Source: Dokdonella sp. (lineage in GTDB: Bacteria > Pseudomonadota > Gammaproteobacteria > Xanthomonadales > Rhodanobacteraceae). From it: a DNA stretch of 64,000 nt. Made by a program: the position numbers and the translations under genes. The stretch is taken from assembly GCF_019634775.1 (NCBI RefSeq), contig NZ_JAHCAS010000002.1, positions 620,001-684,000 on the forward strand, read 5' to 3'. Positions 28,127 to 39,771 of the stretch are shown in pieces. Below the pieces are notes generated by a model. It worked only from the letters and a program-made list of their open reading frames with translations. It ran no database searches and was not told where the DNA came from. Positions within the stretch are counted from its first letter, which is position 1; the number at the start of each line of letters is the position of its first letter.

Positions 28127-28202
28127 GCCCTGATCGATCCCGGTCGTGGCGGAAGTCGCTTCCACCAGGGTGGTGATCCTGAGGGACTGATCAGAGCATC
28201 CC
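28127..28202. repeat. GATCA palindromic element, copy A
   Basis: Imperfect palindrome from GCCCTGATCGATCCC (28127) to TGATCAGAGCATCCC (28188-28202), whose complement reads GGGATGCTCTGATCA, with an inner GGAAG / CTTCC stem. The same end sequence occurs near 42977, 50968 and 63765. It lies between imuB and the DAHP synthase leader. Confidence 0.65.
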
Positions 28203-28225
28203 TGAGGGAGGGACATTGCCATTGG

Positions 28226-28255
28226 TTGCGCAAGCAACTGTGGGCATCGTGCAAT
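28226..28255 (+). promoter_or_regulatory. Possible promoter of the DAHP synthase leader
   Basis: TTGCGC (28226-28231) and TGCAAT (28250-28255) are 18 bp apart. Transcription would start near 28262, about 14 bases before the leader peptide ATG. Both boxes are imperfect. Confidence 0.35.
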
Positions 28256-28275
28256 CGCTGTGCTATCTAGCGCCC

Positions 28276-28359
28276 ATGTCGACGAACTTCTTCCGCCCGT
28301 ATTTCTGGTACCGCAGCGCATCGGCGCGGCTTGCGGAGGAAAGCGTGCGGTCGGTTTGA
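28276..28359 (+). CDS. Aromatic-amino-acid leader peptide (attenuator) of the DAHP synthase gene
   Basis: A 27-codon open frame whose residues 5-12 read FFRPYFWY: six of eight codons are Phe, Tyr or Trp (28288-28311). It ends 28 bases before a terminator hairpin and 184 bases before the DAHP synthase start, the layout of a classic attenuation leader. Just after the aromatic codons CCGCAGCGC (28311-28319) can pair with GCGTGCGG (28343-28350). The loop between them holds GGCTTGCGGAG (28328-28338), which can pair imperfectly with CTCCAAGGGCC (28379-28389) at the foot of the terminator. So a ribosome stalled on uncharged aromatic tRNAs could free an antiterminator. No clear ribosome site is visible. 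Function is inferred from layout; pairing was done by eye. Confidence 0.75.
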   Translation: MSTNFFRPYFWYRSASARLAEESVRSV

Positions 28360-28387
28360 GTCGACCTGACACCGGAAACTCCAAGGG

Positions 28388-28412
28388 CCGCCCATCAGGG
28401 CGGTTTTTTTTT
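28388..28412 (+). terminator. Attenuator terminator in the DAHP synthase leader
   Basis: Stem CCGCCC / GGGCGG (28388-28393, 28398-28403) with an ATCA loop and nine consecutive T residues. It sits inside the 5' leader of the DAHP synthase gene, downstream of the aromatic leader peptide. Confidence 0.85.
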
Positions 28413-28543
28413 GCTTCGTCAGTTGTGCGATCGTCCGTGATCGCTGCTTCGACTGCTTTTTCATTTGCATGCGAGGTGGTTCGATCGTGGATTCCAGAAG
28501 TGGCCATCCATGGCCGCACTTGTCGAAAAGCGGGAACCACACC

Positions 28544-29620
28544 ATGACCACCCCCACCGATGATCTACGCATCCGCACGATCCGCCCCCTCGGTACGCCG
28601 GCCGAGGTGACCGCCGCGGCGCCATGTACGGAAGCCATTGCCGCGACGGTCAGTCGTGCGCGCCGAGCCGTGCATGCCATCCTCGAAGGCCACGACGACC
28701 GCCTCGTCGTCGTCATCGGGCCGTGTTCGATCCACGATCCCATTGCCGCGCTCGACTATGCACGCCGCCTTGCGGCCGAGCGTGAGCGTCACGCCGGTGA
28801 CCTCGAGATCATCATGCGCGTGTACTTCGAGAAACCGCGCACGACGGTTGGCTGGAAGGGCCTGATCAACGATCCGGGCCTCGACGGCAGCTTCGACATC
28901 GACCGCGGCCTGCGCCTCGCGCGCGGCCTGTTGCGCGACATCAATGCGCTCGGCCTGCCAGCCGGCTGCGAATTCCTCGACATGATCACGCCGCAGTACA
29001 TCGCCGACCTCGTCGCCTGGGGCGCGATCGGGGCGCGCACGACCGAGAGCCAGGTGCATCGCGAGATGGCTTCCGGCCTGTCCTGTCCGGTTGGTTTCAA
29101 GAACGGCACCGATGGCAGCGTGCGCGTGGCCGTCGACGCGGTCATGGCCGCCTCGCAGCCGCACCATTTCATGGCGGTGACCAAGGACGGCCGCACGGCG
29201 ATCGCGACGACCGCCGGCAATCGCGACTGTCACGTGATCCTGCGCGGCGGGCCGCAGCCCAACTTCGACGCGGTCAGCGTCGCCGCGGCCTGTGACCTGC
29301 TCGAGCGCAGCGGGCTCGGCCCGCGCCTGATGGTCGATGCCAGTCACGCCAACAGCGGCAAGAAGCATGACAACCAACCACGCGTGATCGATGACCTCGC
29401 CGCACGCATCGGCGGCGGCGATACACGCATCGCCGGCGTCATGGTCGAGAGTTTCATCGAAGCCGGACGCCAGGACCTGATCAACGGTTGCGCGCAGGTG
29501 TACGGGCAAAGCATCACCGATGCCTGCATCGATTGGCCGACCTCGGTCGCAGTCCTCGACTGCCTCGCGGCTGGCGTGCGCGCACGGCGTTCTCAGCGTC
29601 GCGAGGCGGTGGCGGCGTGA
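28544..29620 (+). CDS. 3-deoxy-7-phosphoheptulonate (DAHP) synthase, type I
   Basis: Condenses phosphoenolpyruvate with erythrose-4-phosphate, the first step of aromatic amino acid synthesis. 358 residues, like E. coli AroF/G/H. Motifs: GPCSIHDPIAALDYA (about 61), FEKPRTTVGWKGLINDP (about 96), the metal/substrate region DASHANSGKKHDNQPRV (about 266). The isozyme (Phe-, Tyr- or Trp-sensitive) cannot be assigned safely. The ATG at 28544 is preceded by a 185-bp segment holding an aromatic leader peptide and a terminator, so expression is probably controlled by attenuation. It ends 44 bp before a REP-like palindrome. Confidence 0.93.
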   Translation: MTTPTDDLRIRTIRPLGTPAEVTAAAPCTEAIAATVSRARRAVHAILEGHDDRLVVVIGPCSIHDPIAALDYARRLAAERERHAGDLEIIMRVYFEKPRTTVGWKGLINDPGLDGSFDIDRGLRLARGLLRDINALGLPAGCEFLDMITPQYIADLVAWGAIGARTTESQVHREMASGLSCPVGFKNGTDGSVRVAVDAVMAASQPHHFMAVTKDGRTAIATTAGNRDCHVILRGGPQPNFDAVSVAAACDLLERSGLGPRLMVDASHANSGKKHDNQPRVIDDLAARIGGGDTRIAGVMVESFIEAGRQDLINGCAQVYGQSITDACIDWPTSVAVLDCLAAGVRARRSQRREAVAA

Positions 29621-29663
29621 GCGGATATCGCGCGCCGAGGTCGACCCGGTGACGCATTCCGTC

Positions 29664-29739
29664 GGAAACGCCTTCAGGCGTGATGCTTTTTCGCTTTGGG
29701 GCGTTGTACGGCTGAAGCATCACGGCTGAAGCCGTTTCC
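29664..29739. repeat. REP-like inverted repeat between convergent genes
   Basis: 25-bp arms GGAAACGCCTTCAGGCGTGA.. (29664-29688) and its near complement (29715-29739) with two compensating differences; each arm also contains its own small palindrome (CGCCTTCAGGCG, CGGCTGAAGCCG). It lies between the DAHP synthase gene and a convergent oxidoreductase gene and may help stop both transcripts. Confidence 0.75.
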
Positions 29740-29769
29740 TGCCGCCATTTCCCACGCTGTTTTCTATGG

Positions 29770-31416
29770 CTATTTCCGGCGGTCGACGCCGGTGAACTCG
29801 ACCGCAAGCGCCTCGGCGACGCGTAGCCCATCGATCGCTGCGGAAAGAATGCCGCCGGCGTAGCCGGCGCCCTCGCCGGCCGGGTAGAGACCACGCACAT
29901 TGATGCTCTGCAGGCTGTCGTCATCGCGTCGAATGCGGATCGGCGACGAAGTGCGCGTCTCGACCGCAGTCAACACGGCATCGGGCAGGGCAAAGCCACG
30001 AATCTGGCGGTCGAAGATCGGGATCGCCTCGCGCATGGCCTCGATGGCAAAGGCCGGCAGGCAAGTGGCAATGTCGGCCGGTTTCACGCCCGGCGTGTAC
30101 GAGGGCACGACTTCTCCGAGCGCCGTCGAGGCGCGGCCGACGAGGAAGTCGCCGACCCGCTGTGCTGGTGCCGAATAGTCGCTGCCTCCGGCGACGAAGG
30201 CGAGCGATTCCCAGTGGCGCTGGAAGTCGATGCCGGCGAGCACATGGCCCGGATAGTCCCGCTCGGGGGTGATGGAGACGACGATCGCGCTGTTCGCGTT
30301 GCGTTCGTCGCGCGAGTACTGGCTCATGCCATTGGTGACGACGCGGCCTGGCTCCGAAGTTGCGGCGACCACGGTGCCGCCCGGGCACATGCAGAAGCTG
30401 TAGACCGCGCGTCCGTTGCCGGCGTGGTGGACGAGCTTGTAGTCGGCCGCGCCGAGCAGCGGATGGCCCGCGCTGGGGCCGTAGCGTGCGCGGTCGACCA
30501 GCGATTGCGGGTGCTCGATGCGCGCCCCGATCGAGAACGGCTTGGCCTCGATGTGCACGCCGCGCCGGTGCAGCATGGCGAAGGTGTCGCGCGCGCTGTG
30601 GCCGATCGCAAGCACGACGTGATCGGCGCGGATTTCCGTGCCGTCGGCGGTCACGAGGCCACGCATGTTGCCATCCTCGATGAGGATGTCGTCGACACGC
30701 TGGCCGAAGCGGATCTCGCCGCCCAACGCCTCGATCTTCGCACGCATGTGCTCGACCATCTTGACCAGACGGAACGTGCCTATGTGAGGCTTGCTCACGT
30801 ATAGAATCTCCGCCGGCGCGCCGGCTTCGACAAATTCCTCCAGCACCTTGCGGCCATGGTGCCGAGGATCGCGCACCTGGCTGTAGAGCTTGCCGTCGGA
30901 AAACGTGCCGGCGCCGCCTTCGCCAAATTGCACGTTCGATTCGGGGTCTAGCACGCGCTGCCGCCACAGGCCCCAGGTGTCGCGTGTACGTTCGCGCACG
31001 GACTTGCCACGTTCGAGCACGAGCGGTTCGAGGCCCATCTGTGCGAGCACGAGGGCGGCCAGAAGGCCGCATGGTCCCGTGCCGATGACGACCGGGCGCG
31101 GTTGTCGCGCAGATGCGGCAATGGCCGCGGGGTCGCCGCGTGCAACGACCGGCCGGTAGCGCATGTCAGGCGTCGGCATGACATGCGGGTCCTTGGCGAA
31201 GCGGGTCAGCAGTTCGTTGGCGCGCGGTGTGTCGAGATCGAGCGTGTAGGCGAACAGGATTGCAGACTTGCGCCGTGCGTCGACGCCGCGCCGGTGCACG
31301 TGGATCGTCAGCGGCTCATGCGTGCCGATGCCAAGCCGCTCGCGGACCGCCACGTCGAGCGCGGCTTCGGTGTGGTCTAGGGGCAGTTTCAGTTCAGTCA
31401 GGCGCAGGGTAGGCAT
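29770..31416 (-). CDS. FAD-dependent dehydrogenase of COG2509 type, function unknown
   Basis: 548 residues. An N-terminal ~90-residue domain precedes the FAD-binding motif VVIGTGPCGLLAALVLAQMG (about 108), followed by VQFGEGGAGTFSDGKLYSQ (about 163), VLAIGHSARDTF (about 270) and the C-terminal GLYPAGEGAGYAGGILSAA typical of these proteins. The group is widespread and uncharacterised; it resembles HI0933 and GidA-like flavoproteins. It is 33 bp downstream of another flavoprotein gene in the same direction, so the two are probably co-transcribed. The ATG at 31416 lacks a strong ribosome site. Confidence 0.8.
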   Translation of the reverse strand: MPTLRLTELKLPLDHTEAALDVAVRERLGIGTHEPLTIHVHRRGVDARRKSAILFAYTLDLDTPRANELLTRFAKDPHVMPTPDMRYRPVVARGDPAAIAASARQPRPVVIGTGPCGLLAALVLAQMGLEPLVLERGKSVRERTRDTWGLWRQRVLDPESNVQFGEGGAGTFSDGKLYSQVRDPRHHGRKVLEEFVEAGAPAEILYVSKPHIGTFRLVKMVEHMRAKIEALGGEIRFGQRVDDILIEDGNMRGLVTADGTEIRADHVVLAIGHSARDTFAMLHRRGVHIEAKPFSIGARIEHPQSLVDRARYGPSAGHPLLGAADYKLVHHAGNGRAVYSFCMCPGGTVVAATSEPGRVVTNGMSQYSRDERNANSAIVVSITPERDYPGHVLAGIDFQRHWESLAFVAGGSDYSAPAQRVGDFLVGRASTALGEVVPSYTPGVKPADIATCLPAFAIEAMREAIPIFDRQIRGFALPDAVLTAVETRTSSPIRIRRDDDSLQSINVRGLYPAGEGAGYAGGILSAAIDGLRVAEALAVEFTGVDRRK

Positions 31417-31449
31417 CGGCAGGTCGTCGGTGTTCGCCGGTTCATGGTG

Positions 31450-32628
31450 TCATGCGGCGAGACCCGCCGCATGCCCAGAGGCCCAGGCCCATTGGAAGTT
31501 GTAGCCGCCGAGGTGACCGGTGACGTCGACGACCTCGCCGATGAAGTACAGGTTCGGCACGTGTCTTGAAGCCATGGTCGAGGATGACAGCGTATTCGTG
31601 TCGACACCGCCAAGGGTCACTTCTGCGGTGCGATAGCCTTCGGTGCCGCTGGCGACAAGGGCGAAATCGTGCAAGCCGGCAGCAATCGCCTTGAGCTCCC
31701 TCGGTGTGTACTGGCGCATCGGCTTGTTGGCAAAGCGCGTTTCGCACAGGCGTTGGGCGAGCCGGCGCGGCAGGGCCTCGGCGAGCAGGTTGCGCAGTTC
31801 GGCAGCCGGATGCGCAACGCGGAGTTCTTCGAGGAAAGCGAGAGCATCGCGATCGGGCAGCAAGTCGAGGCGCAGGTCGTCGCCCGGTTGCCAGTACGAG
31901 GAAATCTGCAGGATCGCTGGCCCGCTGACGCCGCGATGCGTGATCAGCATGTCCGCGTCGAAGCGCACTCCGTTGCAGCGCGCTGAAACCGGCAGGGCAA
32001 TGCCACTGAGGCCGGCGAGTTCATCCTGGTGACGCCCGCTCAGGGTCAACGGCACGAGCCCTGCGCGGGTCGGCAGCACAGTGTGACCGAAGCGTTTCGC
32101 CAGCGTGTGGCCGAAGCTGCTCGCACCCATGCTCGGAATCGACAGGCCACCGCTGGCGACGACCAGGGATCGCGCTGTCATCGCCCCGAGCGAAGTCGTG
32201 AGCCTGAATCCATCGCCATCCCGTTCGAGGTTCTCGATCGTACAGCCGGTGTCGATGCGCACGCCGGCCGCGCGGCATTCGTCGACGAGCAGGGCGACGA
32301 TTTGCTTCGAGGACACGTCGCAGAACAACTGCCCGCGTTCCTTCTCGTGATACGCGATGCCGTGGCGCTCGACGAGGGCGACGAAATCGGCCGGCGTGTA
32401 GCGCGCCAGTGCAGACTTGCAGTAGTGCGGATTGGCCGAGATGAAGTTCGCCGGCGTCGTGCCGAGGTTGGTGAAGTTGCAGCGCCCGCCGCCCGACATG
32501 AGGATCTTCTTGCCGACCCGGTTGGCGTGTTCGAGCACGCGCACGCGCCGCCCGCGCTGGCCCGCCGTCGCTGCGCACATCAGGCCGGCCGCGCCGCCGC
32601 CGATGACGACGATGTCGCAGGAATCCAT
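31450..32628 (-). CDS. NAD(P)/FAD-dependent oxidoreductase, HI0933/YhiN family
   Basis: 392 residues. N-terminal FAD site VVIGGGAAGLMCAATAGQRG (about 7-26), the signature KKILMSGGGRCNFTN (about 40-54), SGGLSIPSMGASSFGH (about 159) and the C-terminal NLYFIGEVVDVTGHLGGYNFQWAWASG (about 360-386). Some members are bile-acid or RNA-related enzymes elsewhere, but the cellular role in proteobacteria is not settled. The ATG at 32628 has GGAG upstream. It is divergent from the phosphatase gene, with a REP-like palindrome between them. Confidence 0.87.
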   Translation of the reverse strand: MDSCDIVVIGGGAAGLMCAATAGQRGRRVRVLEHANRVGKKILMSGGGRCNFTNLGTTPANFISANPHYCKSALARYTPADFVALVERHGIAYHEKERGQLFCDVSSKQIVALLVDECRAAGVRIDTGCTIENLERDGDGFRLTTSLGAMTARSLVVASGGLSIPSMGASSFGHTLAKRFGHTVLPTRAGLVPLTLSGRHQDELAGLSGIALPVSARCNGVRFDADMLITHRGVSGPAILQISSYWQPGDDLRLDLLPDRDALAFLEELRVAHPAAELRNLLAEALPRRLAQRLCETRFANKPMRQYTPRELKAIAAGLHDFALVASGTEGYRTAEVTLGGVDTNTLSSSTMASRHVPNLYFIGEVVDVTGHLGGYNFQWAWASGHAAGLAA

Positions 32629-32684
32629 CGGGGCTCCGGGTGTGCTGCGCAGGGGCGCGCATTGTAGGCGGGTGGGCGATCACG

Positions 32685-32761
32685 TGTAGGAGCCTGTTCA
32701 CAGGCGATGCTTCCGTGCGGGGTTGTACGGCCAGGACATCGGCCGTGAACGGGCTCCTGCA
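32685..32761. repeat. REP-like inverted repeat between divergent genes
   Basis: 24-bp arms starting TGTAGGAGCCTGTTCACAGG (32685-32708) and its complement (32738-32761) with four mismatches. The GTAGGAGC..TTCA core is the form of short palindromes common in Xanthomonadaceae (from memory). Confidence 0.7.
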
Positions 32762-32806
32762 TGCGCGATTACAATCCCTCGCCGTGCCGTCACCACAAGC
32801 GCATCG

Positions 32807-33304
32807 ATGACCATCCCCCTTCCAAGCGCGATCCTGTTCATCTGCATGGGCAATATCTGCCGCTCGCCGACCGTCGAGGCGGTCGCGCGCAGGCGTTTCG
32901 CCGACGCCGGGCTGCGCATCGAGGTCGCCTCGGCCGGTACCGAGGACTACCACGTCGGCGACGGTGCCGATCGTCGCTCGGTCTGTCATGCCGAAGCGCG
33001 CGGCTACGCGCTCGGCGCGCATCGCGCGCGCCAGGTCGAGGCGGCAGATTTCACTCGCTATGACCACCTGCTCGTGATGGATCGGGTCAATTTGAACGCT
33101 CTGCTGGCGCGGGCCCCCCGCACGGGCCGCGATCGCGTCGCCCTGTTCCTGCCATTCGCCGGCGTACCCGGCATCGAGGAACTGCCTGATCCCTACTACG
33201 GCGATGCGGCCGGTTTCGAATACGCGCTCGATCTCGCCGAGACTGGCGTGGATGCCCTCGTGAACAGTTGGCTGGGTCATAATCGGCCATCGCCGCGCGC
33301 TTGA
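32807..33304 (+). CDS. Low-molecular-weight protein-tyrosine phosphatase
   Basis: 165 residues. The catalytic loop CMGNICRSP (about 13-21) and the acid loop DPYYGD (about 126) are both present, with ADFTRYDHLLVMDRVNL between them. In polysaccharide loci such enzymes (Wzb) dephosphorylate the tyrosine kinase Wzc, but no kinase gene is adjacent here, so the substrate is open. The ATG at 32807 starts the conserved first strand; an upstream extension to 32723 runs through a repeat. A TACAAT -10-like box lies at 32770-32775. Confidence 0.9.
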   Translation: MTIPLPSAILFICMGNICRSPTVEAVARRRFADAGLRIEVASAGTEDYHVGDGADRRSVCHAEARGYALGAHRARQVEAADFTRYDHLLVMDRVNLNALLARAPRTGRDRVALFLPFAGVPGIEELPDPYYGDAAGFEYALDLAETGVDALVNSWLGHNRPSPRA

Positions 33305-33329
33305 GCGGGGCTGCCCGACGGGGAGGGCA

Positions 33330-34757
33330 ATGATGGAAACGCGCTTGCCGGCACCGGAGTTCCCGGCTGGGCTGGAATGGGTCAACGTCAGCGAGCCACC
33401 GATGCTCGCCGGCCTGCGCGGGCGTGTGGTTCTGCTTTGGTTCTGGACCTGCGACAGTGCCAATTGCTGGAACCTGCTGCCTGATCTTGCCTGGCTCGAA
33501 AGCCGTCATCACGATGGCCTCACCGTCATTGGCATCCATACACCGAAGTATCCGCAGCACCATGACGCGGGCGCCGTGCTGAAGGCGGTCAACCGCCTTG
33601 GCATTCGCCATGCGGTAGCCAGCGATCCGGAATTCGTCCTGTGGCAGCGCTATGCGATCGACGCCTGGCCGACCGCCGTGTTGATCGATGCAGAAGGCCT
33701 AATCGCCGAGGTCGTCCCCGGCGAGGGGCGCCGCCGCGATCTCGACCAATGGATCACACGTTTGCTCGACGAGGCGGCCGAGCGCGACCTGCGCGAGTAT
33801 GGACCGGCGATGCCGGCGTCCCGACCCGAACCGCGCATGCCATTGGCCTTCCCGGGCAAGCTGCTGGTGGCCGACAACGTTCTGTTCGTCGCCGACAGTG
33901 GCCATCACCGCGTGCTCGAATGCACGCACGAGGGCCGCATCCTGCGCCAGTTCGGTTCGGGTGATCCCGGTTTCTGGGACGGACGCAACAGCGAGTGCGG
34001 CTTCAACGATCCGCAGGGCATGGCGATCCGCGACGACATGCTCTACGTCGCCGACCGCGGGAACCATGCCGTGCGCCGCATCCGACTCTATGGCGGCGAG
34101 GTCGAGACCGTGCTCGGTACCGGACACCCGGGCCGCGAGCGCCCACGCGATGCCGAGGCGTTGCAGACGCCGATCGGCCTGCCGACCGACCTGGCCATGG
34201 TCGCCGATTCGCTCTACGTGGCCTCGGCTGCGCAGAACCAGATCTGGCAGCTCGACCCGGCGCGAGGACGTGTCGGCATGTTCGCCGGCAGCGGCCAGCT
34301 CGGCCTCGAGGACGGCCATGGCCTCGATGCGGCCTTCGGCCAGCCGAGCGGGCTCGCCGCCAGCGGCCTGCAACTGCTCGTCGCCGACGCGGCGACCTCG
34401 GCGATCCGCCTCGTACGTCTATCCGACGCACGGGTGACGACCTTTGTCGGGGTGGGCCCCTGGGAGTTCGGCGATGCTGCCGGTGGTCGCGACACCGCAC
34501 GTTTGCAGAACCCGCTTGCCGTCGCCCTTGATCCGCGCGGCATCGTTTTCATTGCCGACAGCTACAACCACCGCATCAAGGCGCTCAGCATGAAAACCGG
34601 GGTGCTGCGTCCCCTCAACATCAACTACCGCTTCAACGAACCTGGCGGCCTTGCTGTCGGCGGCGGTGCGCTGTGGGTCGCCAATACGAATGTGCATGAG
34701 GTCGTGCGCATCGACCTTGCCAGCGGCGCCGGCAAGCGCGTGGCGGTCGGCGAGTAG
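33330..34757 (+). CDS. Thioredoxin-like / NHL-repeat protein
   Basis: 475 residues. The first ~150 form a TlpA/thioredoxin-like domain in which the redox site reads WTCDSANCWN, a C-x4-C instead of the usual CxxC. From about 170 on there are NHL beta-propeller repeats (LLVADNVLFVADSGHHRVLE, MLYVADRGNHAVRRI, IVFIADSYNHRIKAL). The same order of domains is found in NHLRC2-type proteins. No signal peptide is seen, so it is probably cytoplasmic. Adjacent ATGs at 33330 and 33333 follow GGGAGGG. Function is not known. Confidence 0.82.
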   Translation: MMETRLPAPEFPAGLEWVNVSEPPMLAGLRGRVVLLWFWTCDSANCWNLLPDLAWLESRHHDGLTVIGIHTPKYPQHHDAGAVLKAVNRLGIRHAVASDPEFVLWQRYAIDAWPTAVLIDAEGLIAEVVPGEGRRRDLDQWITRLLDEAAERDLREYGPAMPASRPEPRMPLAFPGKLLVADNVLFVADSGHHRVLECTHEGRILRQFGSGDPGFWDGRNSECGFNDPQGMAIRDDMLYVADRGNHAVRRIRLYGGEVETVLGTGHPGRERPRDAEALQTPIGLPTDLAMVADSLYVASAAQNQIWQLDPARGRVGMFAGSGQLGLEDGHGLDAAFGQPSGLAASGLQLLVADAATSAIRLVRLSDARVTTFVGVGPWEFGDAAGGRDTARLQNPLAVALDPRGIVFIADSYNHRIKALSMKTGVLRPLNINYRFNEPGGLAVGGGALWVANTNVHEVVRIDLASGAGKRVAVGE

Positions 34758-34882
34758 TCGTCGACTCCAACCGCGCCGCCTTGGCCGTTCTTCCCTCGCG
34801 GGGCTCGGACCTTGAGGTTTTCCGAGGCCATTTCCGGCAATCCCGCGGGGGCATGGCCATCCCGGCTTCAGGTTGAATTCCG

Positions 34883-34911
34883 TGGACAGCCGAGCGGCCT
34901 GCTTCTATCAT
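34883..34911 (+). promoter_or_regulatory. Promoter of the carA operon
   Basis: TGGACA (34883-34888) and TATCAT (34906-34911) are 17 bp apart, five of six matches to each consensus box. Transcription would start near 34918, leaving a leader of about 114 bases before carA. No other gene or clear structure is seen in 34758-35031. Confidence 0.65.
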
Positions 34912-35031
34912 TCGCACTCGCCTTGATTCCCTTTCCACGCCCTTCCACGGACTGGTAGCCACCGGACCGCGGGTTTCGTCGCACCCGCTGCCGGCCGGTG
35001 ACGGCGCAGGGGCCCCCACGCAGGCGAACGC

Positions 35032-36171
35032 ATGACCACCCCAGCCCTGCTCGCACTCGCCGACGGCAGCCTCTTCGAAGGCCGTTCGATCGGCGCGCAC
35101 GGCGGCACGACCGGCGAAGTCGTGTTCAACACGGCCATGACCGGATACCAGGAGATCCTCACCGATCCCTCGTACGCGCGGCAGATTGTCACCCTGACCT
35201 GTCCACATATCGGCAACACTGGCTGCAATCGGGCCGATGCCGAGTCCGACCGCGTGCATGCCGGCGGCCTGGTGATCCGTGACCTGCCGCTGCTGGCGAG
35301 CAGTTGGCGCAACGAGATCGCGCTCGATGACTACCTCAAGCAGCACGGTGTGGTCGCGATTGCCGACATCGACACGCGCCGCCTTACGCGCATCCTGCGC
35401 GATACCGGTGCGCAGGGCGGCTGCATCCTTGCCGGTGACGGGATCTCCGCCGAGGCGGCTCTGGCTTCCGCGCGCACATTCCCCGGACTGGCCGGGATGG
35501 ATCTCGCGAAGATAGTGTCGACGAGCACATCCCATGTCTGGAACGAAGGCACGTTCGATCTCGACCGCAACAAGCCACGCATCGGCACCCGCCGCTTTCG
35601 TGTCGCGGCATACGATTTCGGCGTCAAGCACAATATCCTGCGCATGCTCGTGGACCGCGGTTGTGAAGTCACCGTATTGCCCGCGCAGACGCCAGCCAGC
35701 GAGGTGTTCGCACTCGCGCCTGACGGCGTGTTCCTGTCAAACGGCCCGGGCGACCCGCAACCCTGCGACTACGCGATCACGGCGATCCGTGAGTTCATCC
35801 GTGCGCGCCTGCCGATTTTCGGCATCTGCCTCGGTCACCAGTTGCTCGGTCTCGCCGCTGGCGCGCGCACGCTGAAGATGAAATTCGGCCACCACGGTGC
35901 CAATCACCCGGTCATCGACATCGCCACGGGCGGTGTGATGATCTCGAGCCAGAATCATGGCTTTGCGGTTGACGAGGCGACGCTGCCGGCCAACGTGCGG
36001 GCCACGCACCGTTCGCTGTTCGACGGCTCGCTGCAGGGCATCGACCTCGTCGACGCGCCTGCCTTCGGCTTCCAGGGCCATCCGGAAGCAAGCCCGGGCC
36101 CGCACGATGTGGCTCCTTTGTTCGATCGTTTCATCCAACTCATGGAGGCGCGCGCGGTCGCCGCGGCGTAG
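35032..36171 (+). CDS. carA: Carbamoyl-phosphate synthase small subunit
   Basis: Glutamine amidotransferase subunit that feeds ammonia to CarB for carbamoyl phosphate (arginine and pyrimidines). 379 residues: an N-terminal CarA domain ([26 protein letters not shown] region) and a class I amidotransferase domain with the nucleophile cysteine in [13 protein letters not shown] (about 263-275) and the His-Glu pair in [11 protein letters not shown] (about 347). A good promoter lies 121 bp upstream. A small secreted-protein gene, not carB, follows directly. Confidence 0.96.
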   Translation: MTTPALLALADGSLFEGRSIGAHGGTTGEVVFNTAMTGYQEILTDPSYARQIVTLTCPHIGNTGCNRADAESDRVHAGGLVIRDLPLLASSWRNEIALDDYLKQHGVVAIADIDTRRLTRILRDTGAQGGCILAGDGISAEAALASARTFPGLAGMDLAKIVSTSTSHVWNEGTFDLDRNKPRIGTRRFRVAAYDFGVKHNILRMLVDRGCEVTVLPAQTPASEVFALAPDGVFLSNGPGDPQPCDYAITAIREFIRARLPIFGICLGHQLLGLAAGARTLKMKFGHHGANHPVIDIATGGVMISSQNHGFAVDEATLPANVRATHRSLFDGSLQGIDLVDAPAFGFQGHPEASPGPHDVAPLFDRFIQLMEARAVAAA

Positions 36172-36176
36172 ACGTC

Positions 36177-36543
36177 ATGACGCAAGTGATAACCCGACTT
36201 TCCCTGCTGTGCCTCGCCCTCGCCGTGGTGATTGCCCCGGCACTGGCTGTCGAACCAGCCAAACCCAAGGCCGAGCAGGCTGCATCGAACCAGCGCGAGG
36301 TCGAATACCCCGCGCTCGAGCGGCATGTCGGCAAGGCCATCGTCGTGCACACGACCAATGACACCGTGCGCACAGGCACCCTGCTCAAGTACACCAACGT
36401 CAATCTGACCATCCAACTCGGCCCCGAAGCCGGGTCGATCGAGCTGACCGTGCCACGGAACACCGTGCGCCGTGCCTTCGTCACGGTCGGCAATGCCGAT
36501 CCATTGTTCCCGAACGACACCTTCCACCAGGAAACGAAACCCG

Positions 36544-36560
<17 letters not shown>
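36177..36560 (+). CDS. Small secreted protein encoded between carA and carB
   Basis: 127 residues with a signal peptide (about 1-24, [12 protein letters not shown]). The mature part has a strand-rich core, [20 protein letters not shown] then [20 protein letters not shown], that recalls a small Sm/SH3-like barrel; that is a guess from pattern only. It starts five bases after carA and overlaps the start of carB by 17 bases, so it is part of the operon. Pseudomonas also has an open frame between carA and carB, though I cannot show that they are related. No function can be assigned. Confidence 0.8.
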
Positions 36561-39767
<3,207 letters not shown>

Positions 39768-39771
<4 letters not shown>

